Of a DNA stretch of 64,000 nucleotides, positions 36,853 to 45,420 are shown one piece after another (position 1 is the stretch's first letter; each line of letters starts with the position of its first letter). The stretch lies in contig NZ_JRMP02000007.1 in NCBI RefSeq assembly GCF_000762875.2, positions 1 through 64,000 on the forward strand, read 5' to 3'. Position numbers and translations under genes: made by a program. The DNA is from Helicobacter saguini. GTDB taxonomy: Bacteria; Campylobacterota; Campylobacteria; Campylobacterales; Helicobacteraceae. Below the pieces are notes generated by a model. It was given only the letters and a program-made list of their open reading frames with translations. It ran no database searches and was not told the origin of the DNA.

Positions 36853-36984
36853 TTTTTTATTTTTTGGGATAGAAAACGCGTTTTAGAATCTTGCTTTTTG
36901 CAATGATTTTAGTGCTTAGATTCTATAAAACTTTGCAAGATTCTATGATTTTGTGGAATCTTAGATTCTATAGAATCTATATTC

Positions 36985-37068
36985 GCGCTGGTGGTGGAAT
37001 GGTAGACACACCATCTTGAGGGGGTGGCGAATTTATTCGTGTGAGTTCAAGTCTCACTCAGCGCACCA
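36985..37068 (+). tRNA. tRNA-Leu (GAG)
   Basis: The acceptor stem GCGCTGG pairs with TCAGCGC, with discriminator A and an encoded CCA. The anticodon stem CCATC/GGTGG encloses the 7-base loop TTGAGGG, giving anticodon GAG (reads CTC/CTT). A long variable arm (CGAATTTATTCG) fits a type II tRNA. The T-arm is GTGAGTTCAAGTCTCAC. Confidence 0.93.
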
Positions 37069-37125
37069 TTATGCGTTTTTGAAGTAATGTTAGAATCTAG
37101 ATTCCAAAGTGTTACGATTTGTAAA

Positions 37126-37212
37126 GCCGGAGTGGTGAAATTGGTAGACGCGCTAGACTCAAAATCTAGTAGAGGCAACTCTGTGTCGGTTCGAGTCCGA
37201 CCTTCGGCACCA
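37126..37212 (+). tRNA. tRNA-Leu (CAA)
   Basis: The acceptor stem GCCGGAG/CTTCGGC is followed by ACCA. The anticodon stem CTAGA/TCTAG encloses loop CTCAAAA, giving CAA (reads TTG). The extended variable arm is as expected for leucine tRNA, and the T-arm contains GGTTCGAGTCC. Confidence 0.94.
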
Positions 37213-37282
37213 TCAAAATCCATTAGAATATAGAATCTAAAACGCAAAATCTTTACACATTTTTTATAGAATCTTAAAGTTT

Positions 37283-37359
37283 GTCCTGATAGCTCAGCTG
37301 GATAGAGCGTAAGATTCCTAATCTTAAGGTCATGGGTTCAAATCCCGTTTGGGACACCA
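37283..37359 (+). tRNA. tRNA-Arg (CCT)
   Basis: The acceptor stem GTCCTGA/TTGGGAC is followed by ACCA. The D-arm is AGCTCAGCTGGATAGAGC. The anticodon stem TAAGA/TCTTA encloses TTCCTAA, giving CCT (reads AGG). It is the last of three tRNAs in a row and is followed after 21 bp by the ATG of the next ORF. Confidence 0.94.
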
Positions 37360-37380
37360 TTTTATGTATGGACTAATCAA

Positions 37381-37974
37381 ATGAAAGAAAATATTTTAAA
37401 AGATGCGGCAAAAGCAGCGATTTTGAGTGGCGCATTTGTGGGCGTGGCAAGGTTTATGGAGAGCAAAGATTCTAAAAAAAATGCGATTTTGGAATCTAGC
37501 ATAGTGGGTTTAAAAACGGCGATAGCAGAGGGTGGCAAGGCGATTTTAAAAAATAAAAACTCCGCATTTAAGGCAGTTAGCAAGCCAGCAAGTATCACAA
37601 AAAGCGTCTTTAATGCGTGCGCTCAAACCGCCCTAGAATCCGCAAATGACATCAATAAATATTACAAAGGCGAAATTAGCAAATCCACTTGCATTACGCG
37701 TGTAGCGGAGAATGCAGGCGGCGTAATCGGCTCTATGGTGCTAGGTCGCGCGGCTATGATAGTGGGCGCGGCAGCACTTCCTGCAATGGGCGGTGTAGCA
37801 GGTGCGGTAACTCTTGGACTTATCGGCGGCTATGTGGGCGAAAAAATAGGTAAGAAAATCGTAAATGGCGAACTTTTTGGTAAAAAAGATTCTAAACAAG
37901 AGTTGCACATGCAAGATTCTAAAGACACTTTACTAACCTTAACAAAAGAGCTAAAATCACTAAAAGGAAACTAA
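37381..37974 (+). CDS. Hypothetical glycine-zipper-like membrane protein (197 aa)
   Basis: This is a 197-residue protein of unknown function. It has an Ala/Lys-rich N-terminal half, then a glycine/alanine-rich hydrophobic region (GGVIGSMVLGRAAMIVGAAALP, AGAVTLGLIGGYVGEKIGKK) that could form a membrane hairpin of glycine-zipper type, and a DSK-rich tail. It begins 21 bp after tRNA-Arg without a convincing ribosome binding site. Its stop abuts the start of the glycosyltransferase gene, so the two are probably one transcription unit. Confidence 0.6.
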   Translation: MKENILKDAAKAAILSGAFVGVARFMESKDSKKNAILESSIVGLKTAIAEGGKAILKNKNSAFKAVSKPASITKSVFNACAQTALESANDINKYYKGEISKSTCITRVAENAGGVIGSMVLGRAAMIVGAAALPAMGGVAGAVTLGLIGGYVGEKIGKKIVNGELFGKKDSKQELHMQDSKDTLLTLTKELKSLKGN

Positions 37975-39343
37975 ATGCGACTATGGCTAAGAAAACTAAG
38001 ACGAAAAATAAAAATCCACAAGGCAAAAAAGCGACCAAATCATCCATTTGAAACAATTTTGCTTAAAGACGTAGATAAGCCTGTACCAAGCGAGATTGCC
38101 GCAAATATTAACGCCCTGCCTTATGAATATTTTATCAATTTAAATCGCGATTTTTTGTATAAAGAATATGAGATTAGCGATGCAAAGCCTAACTTTAGCG
38201 AGAATAAGAATAGCCCACATTTTATAAACTTAGAATCTATTTACGCGAATATTATCGTAGCAAAAACGGGGGGGGGGGGTAAATGCCCTAAATAACGCAG
38301 ATTCTAACCAAACCCAAACGCAAGATTCTAAACAAAACTTAGAATCTAACACCAAAGATTCCATAAAAATCATAGAATCTACCCAAAAAGATTCTATAAA
38401 ATTTACCCTAGATTCTAAAAATCCGCAAACCACAATCGCAGCGCAATTTATAGAATCTAAACGCAACCACAAATTACACAATGGCTACTTTGACTTTGAC
38501 CCCGCCGCCAAAAACCCTAAAAGCCCGCTAAATCCATGGGCGTGGGTAAGAGTGAAAAACGAAATCCACACAATCAAAGCCTGCTTAGAATCTATCCTGC
38601 CAGCATTCCAACGTGGCGTAATCGGCTACAATGACTGCGATGATGGCAGCGAAGAATTTATCTTAGATTTCTGCCGCAAATACCCAAGCTTTATACCGAT
38701 AAAATACCCTTATAGTGTCACACTAAAAGACCCGCCAACAATGCAAAACAAACTATATTTCTACCTAACTTATATAGAAAAATTTATCCCAGAAGATGAA
38801 TGGATACTAAAAATTGACTGCGACCATATCCACGATGCTGCCAAACTTTATAAGAGTTTTTATTTGATACATGACCATCAATCTTGCATTTTTTATGGCA
38901 GGATTCATATCCATAAATTTGATAATGAATTGTATATACAAAAATATGATAATGGTTTTATTATCGAGGGTGGCGACCAACTATTAATACAAAGAAAACA
39001 CTGGTGGCACATAGAAGATTTAGTCAGTGACAAAGGCGAAGTAGTCGCAATGTCAAAGGATAAATGGAAAAAGAGTGAGCTAGATGATTTTTTAGCTAAA
39101 GAAAAAATGTATAAAAATCAAGAGTTTGGTATGATTGCAAATATGGATTTTATTTATTACACAGAGATTAATAACTGGCATTTCCCTTACATTAAGGATT
39201 TCCGTGCCAACAAAGCAAGTGAGCAAGAATGGGTAAAACTAGATGATTTTATAGAATCTAATAAAGATTTAATAAACACACGAATAGATTCTAAAATGCT
39301 TGATAAAGACTACATCCTTTCTCTCTACAACCGCTTCGCTTAG
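37975..39343 (+). CDS. cgtA: CgtA-like N-acetylgalactosaminyltransferase, phase-variable, OFF
   Basis: Two frames form one gene joined at a G12 tract (38268-38279). The first (37975-38295) reads [15 protein letters not shown]...[14 protein letters not shown] and stops. The second is open from the tract to 39343 and contains [54 protein letters not shown] (DxD metal site) and [15 protein letters not shown]. By recall this matches the Campylobacter lipooligosaccharide GalNAc-transferase CgtA, itself known to be poly-G phase-variable. Removing one G, or adding two, restores a product of about 455 residues. A DSK/ESN linker separates the tract from the conserved domain. The acceptor glycan here is unknown. 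Confidence 0.85.
38268..38279 (+). repeat. G12 homopolymer tract (phase-variation switch)
   Basis: Twelve consecutive G residues lie inside the glycosyltransferase gene. Both flanking frames are open and belong to one protein, and the tract is one base out of register. Slipped-strand change at such tracts is the usual on/off mechanism for surface-glycan genes in Helicobacter and Campylobacter. In this sequence the gene is in the OFF state. Confidence 0.9.
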
Positions 39344-39390
39344 AATCTAGATTCTATATATTTCATAAAACAAAGCCCACATTTTAAAAG

Positions 39391-39396
39391 TATAAT
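39391..39396 (+). promoter_or_regulatory. -10 box of the 39432 gene
   Basis: AAGTATAATTTC contains a TATAAT 35 bp before the start codon at 39432, giving a short leader with the AAAAAAGGACAAAA ribosome binding site. This suggests the gene is transcribed separately from the phase-variable gene upstream. Confidence 0.5.
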
Positions 39397-39431
39397 TTCA
39401 CCTGTAATTTAAAGCTTAAAAAAGGACAAAA

Positions 39432-40634
39432 ATGCAAGACTATTTAAATAAATGCCTAGATAAAAATGAGCGTGAAAAGTTACTAAAAGATTTTTTAAAA
39501 AAAAATAATGGCGATTTTAGCGTAGATTCTATGATACAAGAAAGGATAGAATCTTTTAAAACTAGCCAAAATTTTGATGAAAAAGAAGCTAACTTTGATG
39601 TGAAAATTTGTAAAAATAATATGTTTCTTTTAAGGCATGAAGTTAGCAAAATACACACTCCTTTGAGTGATAAAAAAAACTTAGAATACCGCATTTGGCG
39701 GCTTTCTAGCAGTTTTAATGACGCAGATTCTATCCTTAATCTCGGGCTTTTTATGTATCTGCAAAACGCGCAAATTTCTAGCATTGATAACGCGCTCAAT
39801 ACCTACGCTTATCACGCCTTGCTTGGCACAAACTCCAGCGGTTACGATAATAGCACCTTTTGCTATCGTGCGTTTTTGATTGCGGCGAGTAATAATTTTG
39901 CCCTTTTGCACGCGCTTTTTCCGCTAGATTCTATACCGAGTGTTAGTTTTGGTGCGCTTGAGTGTGGTTTATTAAGTAATTTGTTTATTTTTACGCTTTA
40001 TAAAAATTCTAAAAATCCTAACTTTAAGGCTAAAAAGTTCCAAGAAATTATTGACAAACAAATGCAAAAAGCCTTAAATAAGAAAAAAATATGGGAAGTT
40101 GATAAATATTTGATTTTGTGTTTAAAGGCACTTAGCGATGGCGATTTCAAAGGTTTTAGTGAGCTTTTAAATGATTTGTGCGAGGCGATTTTAAAGCACG
40201 ATTGCAAATTTAAAGCCCCCTTTGCTTTAGAATCTTTAGGACTTCTAAATCTTGCAAGATATATTTATCCAAAGTTGCAATTTATAGAACCTAATACAGA
40301 AAATATTGTAGATTCTATAACTTTACCAACTGCAAAAAATTTCCCCTTAGGGCTTTATAATTATCAAAAAGAACGCGATTTTAAGAGCGGAGATTTGCTA
40401 TTTAAATACCCACCACCGCTTAGTTTGCTAAATCTTTTTTATGAAATTAATATGCCAGATGTGCATATTATAAGGTTAGAAGATGAAGTAAAACGCGATA
40501 GAGCAGAGATGTTAGAGCAGTATTTAAAGCATTCAAAACGCGCTCTAAACGCCCAAATCATCGATGTCAATCGCTTTAGAAACGATGTGTGTGAGAATGT
40601 TTTGCATCTTGCGAAAGAAAAAGGTGTTTTTTAG
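39432..40634 (+). CDS. Hypothetical helical protein (400 aa)
   Basis: I do not recognise this 400-residue soluble protein. It appears mostly alpha-helical, with repeated aromatic/aliphatic helices (NALNTYAYHALLGTNSSGYDN, FCYRAFLIAASNNFALLHALFPLDS), as in TPR-like or immunity-type proteins. It has no signal peptide and no catalytic motif that I can identify. It has its own promoter and ribosome binding site, and is convergent with flhF. It lies between a surface-glycan gene and core flagellar genes, at the end of a possible accessory stretch starting at the tRNA cluster. Confidence 0.55.
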   Translation: MQDYLNKCLDKNEREKLLKDFLKKNNGDFSVDSMIQERIESFKTSQNFDEKEANFDVKICKNNMFLLRHEVSKIHTPLSDKKNLEYRIWRLSSSFNDADSILNLGLFMYLQNAQISSIDNALNTYAYHALLGTNSSGYDNSTFCYRAFLIAASNNFALLHALFPLDSIPSVSFGALECGLLSNLFIFTLYKNSKNPNFKAKKFQEIIDKQMQKALNKKKIWEVDKYLILCLKALSDGDFKGFSELLNDLCEAILKHDCKFKAPFALESLGLLNLARYIYPKLQFIEPNTENIVDSITLPTAKNFPLGLYNYQKERDFKSGDLLFKYPPPLSLLNLFYEINMPDVHIIRLEDEVKRDRAEMLEQYLKHSKRALNAQIIDVNRFRNDVCENVLHLAKEKGVF

Positions 40635-40650
40635 AATCTAAACCATTATC

Positions 40651-42105
40651 CTACTTATTAGGATTAGTAAAGCCATCTAGTAGCCAGTCGACTAGGGCTT
40701 CGTTTGTTGCGACTACAAGGTCAGTTGGGACTTCTTGTCCTACGCTAAAATAACTAATGGGCTTTTTTGTTTCATACGCAAGGCTAAAAATATTGCCTAA
40801 GCCGCGACTTTCATCAAGTTTGCTAAAAATTAGCGTATCTAGATTCAATATACCAAAGGCGTCATAAATATCACGCAAATCTTCATACTTTGTCGTAGCA
40901 CTCATTACTAAAGATGTGTTAATCTTATAATCGCCCTGCAAATATTTCTTAATTTGCGCGATTTTCTCACTATCATTTTGCGAGCGACCCGCTGTATCTA
41001 CTAAGATATAATCGCAATATCGCAAAGAATCCAAAGCCTTTACAAAGTCTTCAGGCGCCATTACCATTTGTATGCTTATTCGCATTCGCTCTGCATACCA
41101 TTCTAGCTGTTCTAGCGCGCCGATTCTATAGCTATCAAGCGTAATAATCCCAACTTTTGCCTTTTTTTCTAACGAGAATCTAGCCGCTAGTTTTGCCAAA
41201 GCCGTAGTTTTCCCCACGCCTGTAGGACCAACAAGCATTATGATTTTTTTAGTCATATCCTTACTTTCAGGGCGACAATATATCATTTTACGCAAGACTT
41301 CGCGGAAATATCGCTTTATAGTCAAAGAATTTTCACGCATTTTAAGCGGCATAAGCTCTAAACTAAGGCTCATTATAGAATCTAAATGCTCTTTACATAT
41401 CCCACTACTTTTGGCTATGCGATAGATTTCGGCAAATTCATGCGGGATATTTATCCCCTCACTTTTTGGTCCTCTATCCTCCCATACCATATTTTGAATG
41501 AGTTTGAGTTTATCATTTAGCTTATCTAGCTCTTGCTTTATCCCACGCAGTTCTTCGACACTCTCACCCTTTGCATTTGCTCTCTCTTGTAGTTTAGAAT
41601 CTACCCTGCGATTTAGTATATCTAGTGTATTACTTGCTTGCTGCACCATAGGCGTATTTGGCGTGTTGCTTGGGTATGCTTGACGCGATTTGATTTGTGC
41701 TTGACTTTGCATTCGCCTTGCATTTGGACTAAAGTCGATTTTTATATCATCGCCATCTATATCATTACTTAGCTCTTTTATTTGCTGGACTGCTTTTGTT
41801 AGCTGTCTTGCGGTATTTTCATCAAAGCCATTGTTTAGCTTTTGCGCCCTTTTTCTCTCTAGCTCCCTTTGTGCTATATCATCTAATCTTTGTTGTATGC
41901 TATTTTTTGGGGCAATTGTTTCATTTTGCGACTCTATTACTTTAGAATCATCTACGGCTACGACTATTTCATACAAGCCCGGTTCATTTAAGGTTTTCTT
42001 ACGTATTTCTTTATTATCCACGATTAGCGCGTCATCGCCATGTGCGTCTTGAGCCTTACGCATCGCATCTGTGGGCGTTTCTCCTGAGTATGTAAATAGC
42101 TTCAT
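40651..42105 (-). CDS. flhF: Flagellar biosynthesis SRP-like GTPase FlhF
   Basis: This 484-residue protein has an N-terminal B domain (KLFTYSGETPTDAMRKAQDAHGDDALIV), a helical linker and a C-terminal SRP-type NG GTPase domain: G1 MLVGPTGVGKTTALAKLAA, G2/G3 region GIITLDSYRIGALEQL and DYILVDTAGRSQND, and G4/G5 FSKLDESRGLGN. FlhF sets the polar site and number of flagella and is needed for flagellar gene expression in campylobacteria. Its ATG directly follows the folK stop codon. Confidence 0.96.
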   Translation of the reverse strand: MKLFTYSGETPTDAMRKAQDAHGDDALIVDNKEIRKKTLNEPGLYEIVVAVDDSKVIESQNETIAPKNSIQQRLDDIAQRELERKRAQKLNNGFDENTARQLTKAVQQIKELSNDIDGDDIKIDFSPNARRMQSQAQIKSRQAYPSNTPNTPMVQQASNTLDILNRRVDSKLQERANAKGESVEELRGIKQELDKLNDKLKLIQNMVWEDRGPKSEGINIPHEFAEIYRIAKSSGICKEHLDSIMSLSLELMPLKMRENSLTIKRYFREVLRKMIYCRPESKDMTKKIIMLVGPTGVGKTTALAKLAARFSLEKKAKVGIITLDSYRIGALEQLEWYAERMRISIQMVMAPEDFVKALDSLRYCDYILVDTAGRSQNDSEKIAQIKKYLQGDYKINTSLVMSATTKYEDLRDIYDAFGILNLDTLIFSKLDESRGLGNIFSLAYETKKPISYFSVGQEVPTDLVVATNEALVDWLLDGFTNPNK

Positions 42106-42576
42106 TTATTCTAGTCCCATTTGAAAAGATAGCGGTTTTAGCACAGATTCTCTATTGTGAAAATCTTTGTGCGGTAGGCTCAAATGCTTTAAATTAGCCC
42201 TTTTTTTATCAAAATAAATTAAGTCAATATCTATTTTGCGTGGTGCGTTTTTAAAGGCTCTTTTACGGCTTCGCCCTAGCTTTCGCTCCAAATAAAACAT
42301 TAAAGCATAAAAATTTCTAAGACATAAATTAGTGCTTAAAATAATAGTGGCGTTATAAAAATCTGGCTGCTTTGTATAGCCAAACGCCTTATTTTTATAA
42401 ATATGAGATGTGGAAAAAAGTTTTATAAGTTTATTGTTTTTAAGACTTAAAAAAAGATTTCTAAATATCTTAAAAGTGTTGCCCATATTGCTACCGATGC
42501 CTAAAATCACAAGATTTTTATAGAATCTATCGCTAAAAGCACACTCATAAGGAAAATATTTAATCATAATTCGCAA
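42106..42576 (-). CDS. folK: 6-hydroxymethyl-7,8-dihydropterin pyrophosphokinase
   Basis: This 156-residue enzyme of folate synthesis transfers pyrophosphate from ATP to hydroxymethyl-dihydropterin. Conserved parts are ILGIGSNMGNTFK, TKQPDFYNATIIL, LERKLGRSRKRAFKNAPRKIDIDLIYF and the closing LPHKDFHNRESVLKPL. The start used is TTG 42576, which has AGGAGA at correct spacing; ATG 42567 is an alternative. The order folK-flhF is the same as in H. pylori. Confidence 0.92.
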   Translation of the reverse strand: MRIMIKYFPYECAFSDRFYKNLVILGIGSNMGNTFKIFRNLFLSLKNNKLIKLFSTSHIYKNKAFGYTKQPDFYNATIILSTNLCLRNFYALMFYLERKLGRSRKRAFKNAPRKIDIDLIYFDKKRANLKHLSLPHKDFHNRESVLKPLSFQMGLE

Positions 42577-42752
42577 GGCAAAATCTCCTAAAAAGATTCT
42601 AAAAGTTGGTTGAAAAACTTGAATTATACCTATTTTAAGTAAAAATGTGTAACAAAATTGATAGAAAATATTTTATTTTTCGCTTTTTAAGAATACTTAG
42701 CGTTAAAAATAGATAAAATACAAAAATCTCTTTACATTAAAAGGATAAACAA

Positions 42753-43970
42753 ATGGAAAACAAAAAGAAGATTCTAATAATCGGTGGGGGCTATGGGGGC
42801 TTAAGAACTGCAATCACTTTGCAAGAAAATTTAAAAGATAATGAAGCCGATGTTACACTAATTAGCAAGCACGACTACCATTATCAAACCACACTTTTGC
42901 ATAAAGTCGCAATAGGCACTCTAAGCGGTCGCAAGGCTAGAATCTATTTTAGAAAGATTCTAAACCCGCGTAAGATTCACTTTATAAAAGATAAAATCAA
43001 AAGCTTTAATATAGAGCAAAAATATGTCACAGGAAATGGTGGGAAATATCATTATGACTATTTGGTAATCGCACTAGGCTTTCGCCCGGATGATTTTAAT
43101 ATTAAGGGTGTGAAAGAATACGCACATAAGCTATCGTCATTGAATGCTGCGTTAAAACTTGATAAAAATATCGAAAATAAATTCAAAGAATACTGCCACA
43201 CATTAGATAAAAATGACTTAAGTGTAATAGTGTGTGGGACAGGCTTTACAGGTATAGAATTTGCCGCAGAGCTAGGTAGTAGGCTAGATGAGCTGTGTTT
43301 AATTAGCGGGATTGATAGGAGCTTGCCGCGCGTGACTTGCATAGGGCGTAGTGATAGAATCTTGCCTATGTTTAGTGAAAAAGGGAGCAAACTAGCACAA
43401 AAAAAGCTAGAGCAATTTGGCGTAGAAGTGATAAATGGTGCGAGTGTGGATGAATGCTGTGAAAATGGCGTGCATATCACATATAAAAATGGTGAAACGC
43501 GATTTATCGAAGGCAACACAATATTGTGGAGCACAGGTGTAAAAGGGAATGATAGCGTGGCAAAATCATCTTTAGAAAATGTCAAGGGCAGAATCAAGGT
43601 CGATGCGTATTTACGCTATCCAAAAGATTCTAGCATTTATGTTGTGGGCGATTGCGCTATTGCGACTTCAAGAGATGTAATACACGCGCCAACCGCGCAA
43701 TTATCCGCACAAATGGGCGATTATGTAGCGCGTTCTTTAATTAAAATCTTGCGTGGTGAGAGTCAAAATGAAGTCTTTAAATTTAAACATCGCGGCACCG
43801 TTTGCTCTATCGGTCACACAGATGGCGTAGGCGTGATTTATAATAATGAATTAAGCGGCGAAATGGCAGCATTTCTAAAAAACTTTATAGAAAACAAATG
43901 GCTTTTTGGCATCGGCGGCTTACACCTTGTCTTTAAAAACGGACAATTTAGATACCGCACAAGTAACTAA
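42753..43970 (+). CDS. Type II NADH dehydrogenase-like flavoprotein
   Basis: This 405-residue pyridine nucleotide-disulfide oxidoreductase family protein has the FAD site KILIIGGGYGGLRTAITLQ, the NAD(P)H site LSVIVCGTGFTGIEFAAEL and the C-terminal FAD motif IYVVGDCAIAT. Quinone-pocket residues AQLSAQMGDYVARSL follow. Its membrane-associated tail is shorter than in many NDH-2 enzymes. It probably passes electrons from NADH to quinone without proton pumping. The start follows AAAAGGATAAACAA. Confidence 0.85.
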   Translation: MENKKKILIIGGGYGGLRTAITLQENLKDNEADVTLISKHDYHYQTTLLHKVAIGTLSGRKARIYFRKILNPRKIHFIKDKIKSFNIEQKYVTGNGGKYHYDYLVIALGFRPDDFNIKGVKEYAHKLSSLNAALKLDKNIENKFKEYCHTLDKNDLSVIVCGTGFTGIEFAAELGSRLDELCLISGIDRSLPRVTCIGRSDRILPMFSEKGSKLAQKKLEQFGVEVINGASVDECCENGVHITYKNGETRFIEGNTILWSTGVKGNDSVAKSSLENVKGRIKVDAYLRYPKDSSIYVVGDCAIATSRDVIHAPTAQLSAQMGDYVARSLIKILRGESQNEVFKFKHRGTVCSIGHTDGVGVIYNNELSGEMAAFLKNFIENKWLFGIGGLHLVFKNGQFRYRTSN

Positions 43971-43989
43971 TATCTAACTTATAAATCCC

Positions 43990-44472
43990 CTAAAACTCAA
44001 TATCCCTATACTCAATCTTTAGAATCTCAAAGTCGGTTTCGCCGCTTGGGAGTTTTATAGTGACCTCTTCGCCCTCTTCTTTGCCTATCAAACCATTTGC
44101 TAAGGGTGAGTTAAAAGATATTAGCCCGCGGCTTGGGTCAGATTCAGTAGTGCCGACAATCGTATAGATTTTCTGCTCGTCAGTATCACAATTTAATATC
44201 GTAACCGTGCTGCCAAAGCTAACCTTATCGTGTTTCAAGCTCTTAGGGTCAATGACCTCCGCATTTGCTAGCATCGCGCTAATCTCGCTAATCTTATACT
44301 CAATAAAGCTTTGTTTTTCCTTAGCAGCGTGGTATTCGGCATTCTCTTTCAAATCGCCGTGAGCGCGCGCTATATCGATTTCCTCAGCGACCTTTGGACG
44401 CTCGACCTCCTTTAGATTTTTTAGCTCTTTACTCAATTTATCAAACCCATGCTTACTCATCGGCTCTGCCAT
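43990..44472 (-). CDS. greA: Transcription elongation factor GreA
   Basis: The start at 44472 (MAEPMSKHGFDKLSKEL) follows AAAGGACAGAAT. The 160-residue protein has the N-terminal coiled coil (EEIDIARAHGDLKENAEYHAAKEKQ, with the acidic tip that reaches the RNA polymerase active site) and the FKBP-like C-terminal domain (SDPSRGLISFNSPLANGLIGKEEGEEV). It rescues backtracked polymerase. It is divergent from the hydrolase gene at 44551. Confidence 0.96.
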   Translation of the reverse strand: MAEPMSKHGFDKLSKELKNLKEVERPKVAEEIDIARAHGDLKENAEYHAAKEKQSFIEYKISEISAMLANAEVIDPKSLKHDKVSFGSTVTILNCDTDEQKIYTIVGTTESDPSRGLISFNSPLANGLIGKEEGEEVTIKLPSGETDFEILKIEYRDIEF

Positions 44473-44550
44473 ATTCTGTCCTTTGATTGTGTTAAACTTG
44501 CTATTATACAAAAATTTGTATTAAAATTAACGTTTTTTTAAAGGATTGCT

Positions 44551-45420
44551 ATGGCGGTAAAAGATGTGGATTTTAAGGGTGTTGCGTGGCGTATTAGTTA
44601 CATTTTGGTGAATAATCAAGCGGCAAAAAATATCGTTTTTTTGCATGGCTGGGGGAGTAATAAGGAGCTGATGAAACTTGCATTTGGCGAAACTTTCAAG
44701 GATTTTAATCATATTTATGTGGATTTACCGGGCTTTGGGGGCTCTCCTTGTGAGATGGTGCTAAATACTTATGATTACGCTAAGATTATAGAATCTTTTT
44801 TGGGGGCTATGGGGTTGCAAGATTCTATAGAATCTGCCCTAAACCACGCGGGTGGGAGCGGTGGGAATAATAGAGAAGGGCAGAAAGATTCTAATATTAT
44901 AGAATCTAGTTTGCAAAATCCGCCTTTAGATTCTAAAGATTCTAACATTTCTATAGAATCTAACCAGCCTTTAAAATCTAACACAATTATCGTAGGGCAT
45001 AGCTTTGGTGGGAAAATTGCGCTTCTTTTAAATCGCGAGATAATTCTACTAAGTAGCGCTGGAATCTTGCTACCAAAAAGCCTTAAAGTTCGCCTTAAAA
45101 TCGCTATAACTAAGATTCTAAAAACGCTTGGAATAAAGAATTTTAAAGCCTTTAGAGCAAGTGATGCAAATAATCTTAGCCCTGTGATGTATGAGATTTT
45201 TAAAATCGTGGTAAATGAGAATTTTGAAAATGAATACGCAGAGTTTAAATGTAAAGCCACAATTTTTTGGGGCGAAAATGACACCGCCACGCCCTTGCAA
45301 AGCTATCATAGAATCTTAGAGCTTATGCCAAAAACCACACGTTCATTCATCCTAAGCGGCGACCACTACTTTTTCCTAAAACAAGGCGAAAAAATCGAGC
45401 AACTTTACAAACAATCTTAG
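44551..45420 (+). CDS. Alpha/beta hydrolase with repeat-derived linker
   Basis: This 289-residue hydrolase has the oxyanion segment NIVFLHGWGSNKELM, the strand DFNHIYVDLPGFGGSP and the nucleophile elbow TIIVGHSFGGKIALLL. The acid lies in ATIFWGENDTATP and the His in FILSGDHYFFLKQ. Between the lid helix and the elbow, residues of about 90-145 are an Asn/Gly and DSK/ESN linker made of the genomic repeat word. The substrate is unknown. It is convergent with the alkaline phosphatase gene, overlapping by 4 bp. Confidence 0.8.
   Translation: MAVKDVDFKGVAWRISYILVNNQAAKNIVFLHGWGSNKELMKLAFGETFKDFNHIYVDLPGFGGSPCEMVLNTYDYAKIIESFLGAMGLQDSIESALNHAGGSGGNNREGQKDSNIIESSLQNPPLDSKDSNISIESNQPLKSNTIIVGHSFGGKIALLLNREIILLSSAGILLPKSLKVRLKIAITKILKTLGIKNFKAFRASDANNLSPVMYEIFKIVVNENFENEYAEFKCKATIFWGENDTATPLQSYHRILELMPKTTRSFILSGDHYFFLKQGEKIEQLYKQS

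Noticed and set aside
38552-39343. Independent 263-aa glycosyltransferase starting at GTG 38552
   Set aside because: The same frame is open and conserved upstream ([10 protein letters not shown]) back to the G12 tract, and no ribosome binding site precedes the GTG. It is the 3' part of the phase-variable gene.
39432-40634. Imm49-like or TPR immunity protein
   Set aside because: Helical character fits, but I could not identify any family-specific motif and no cognate toxin lies nearby.
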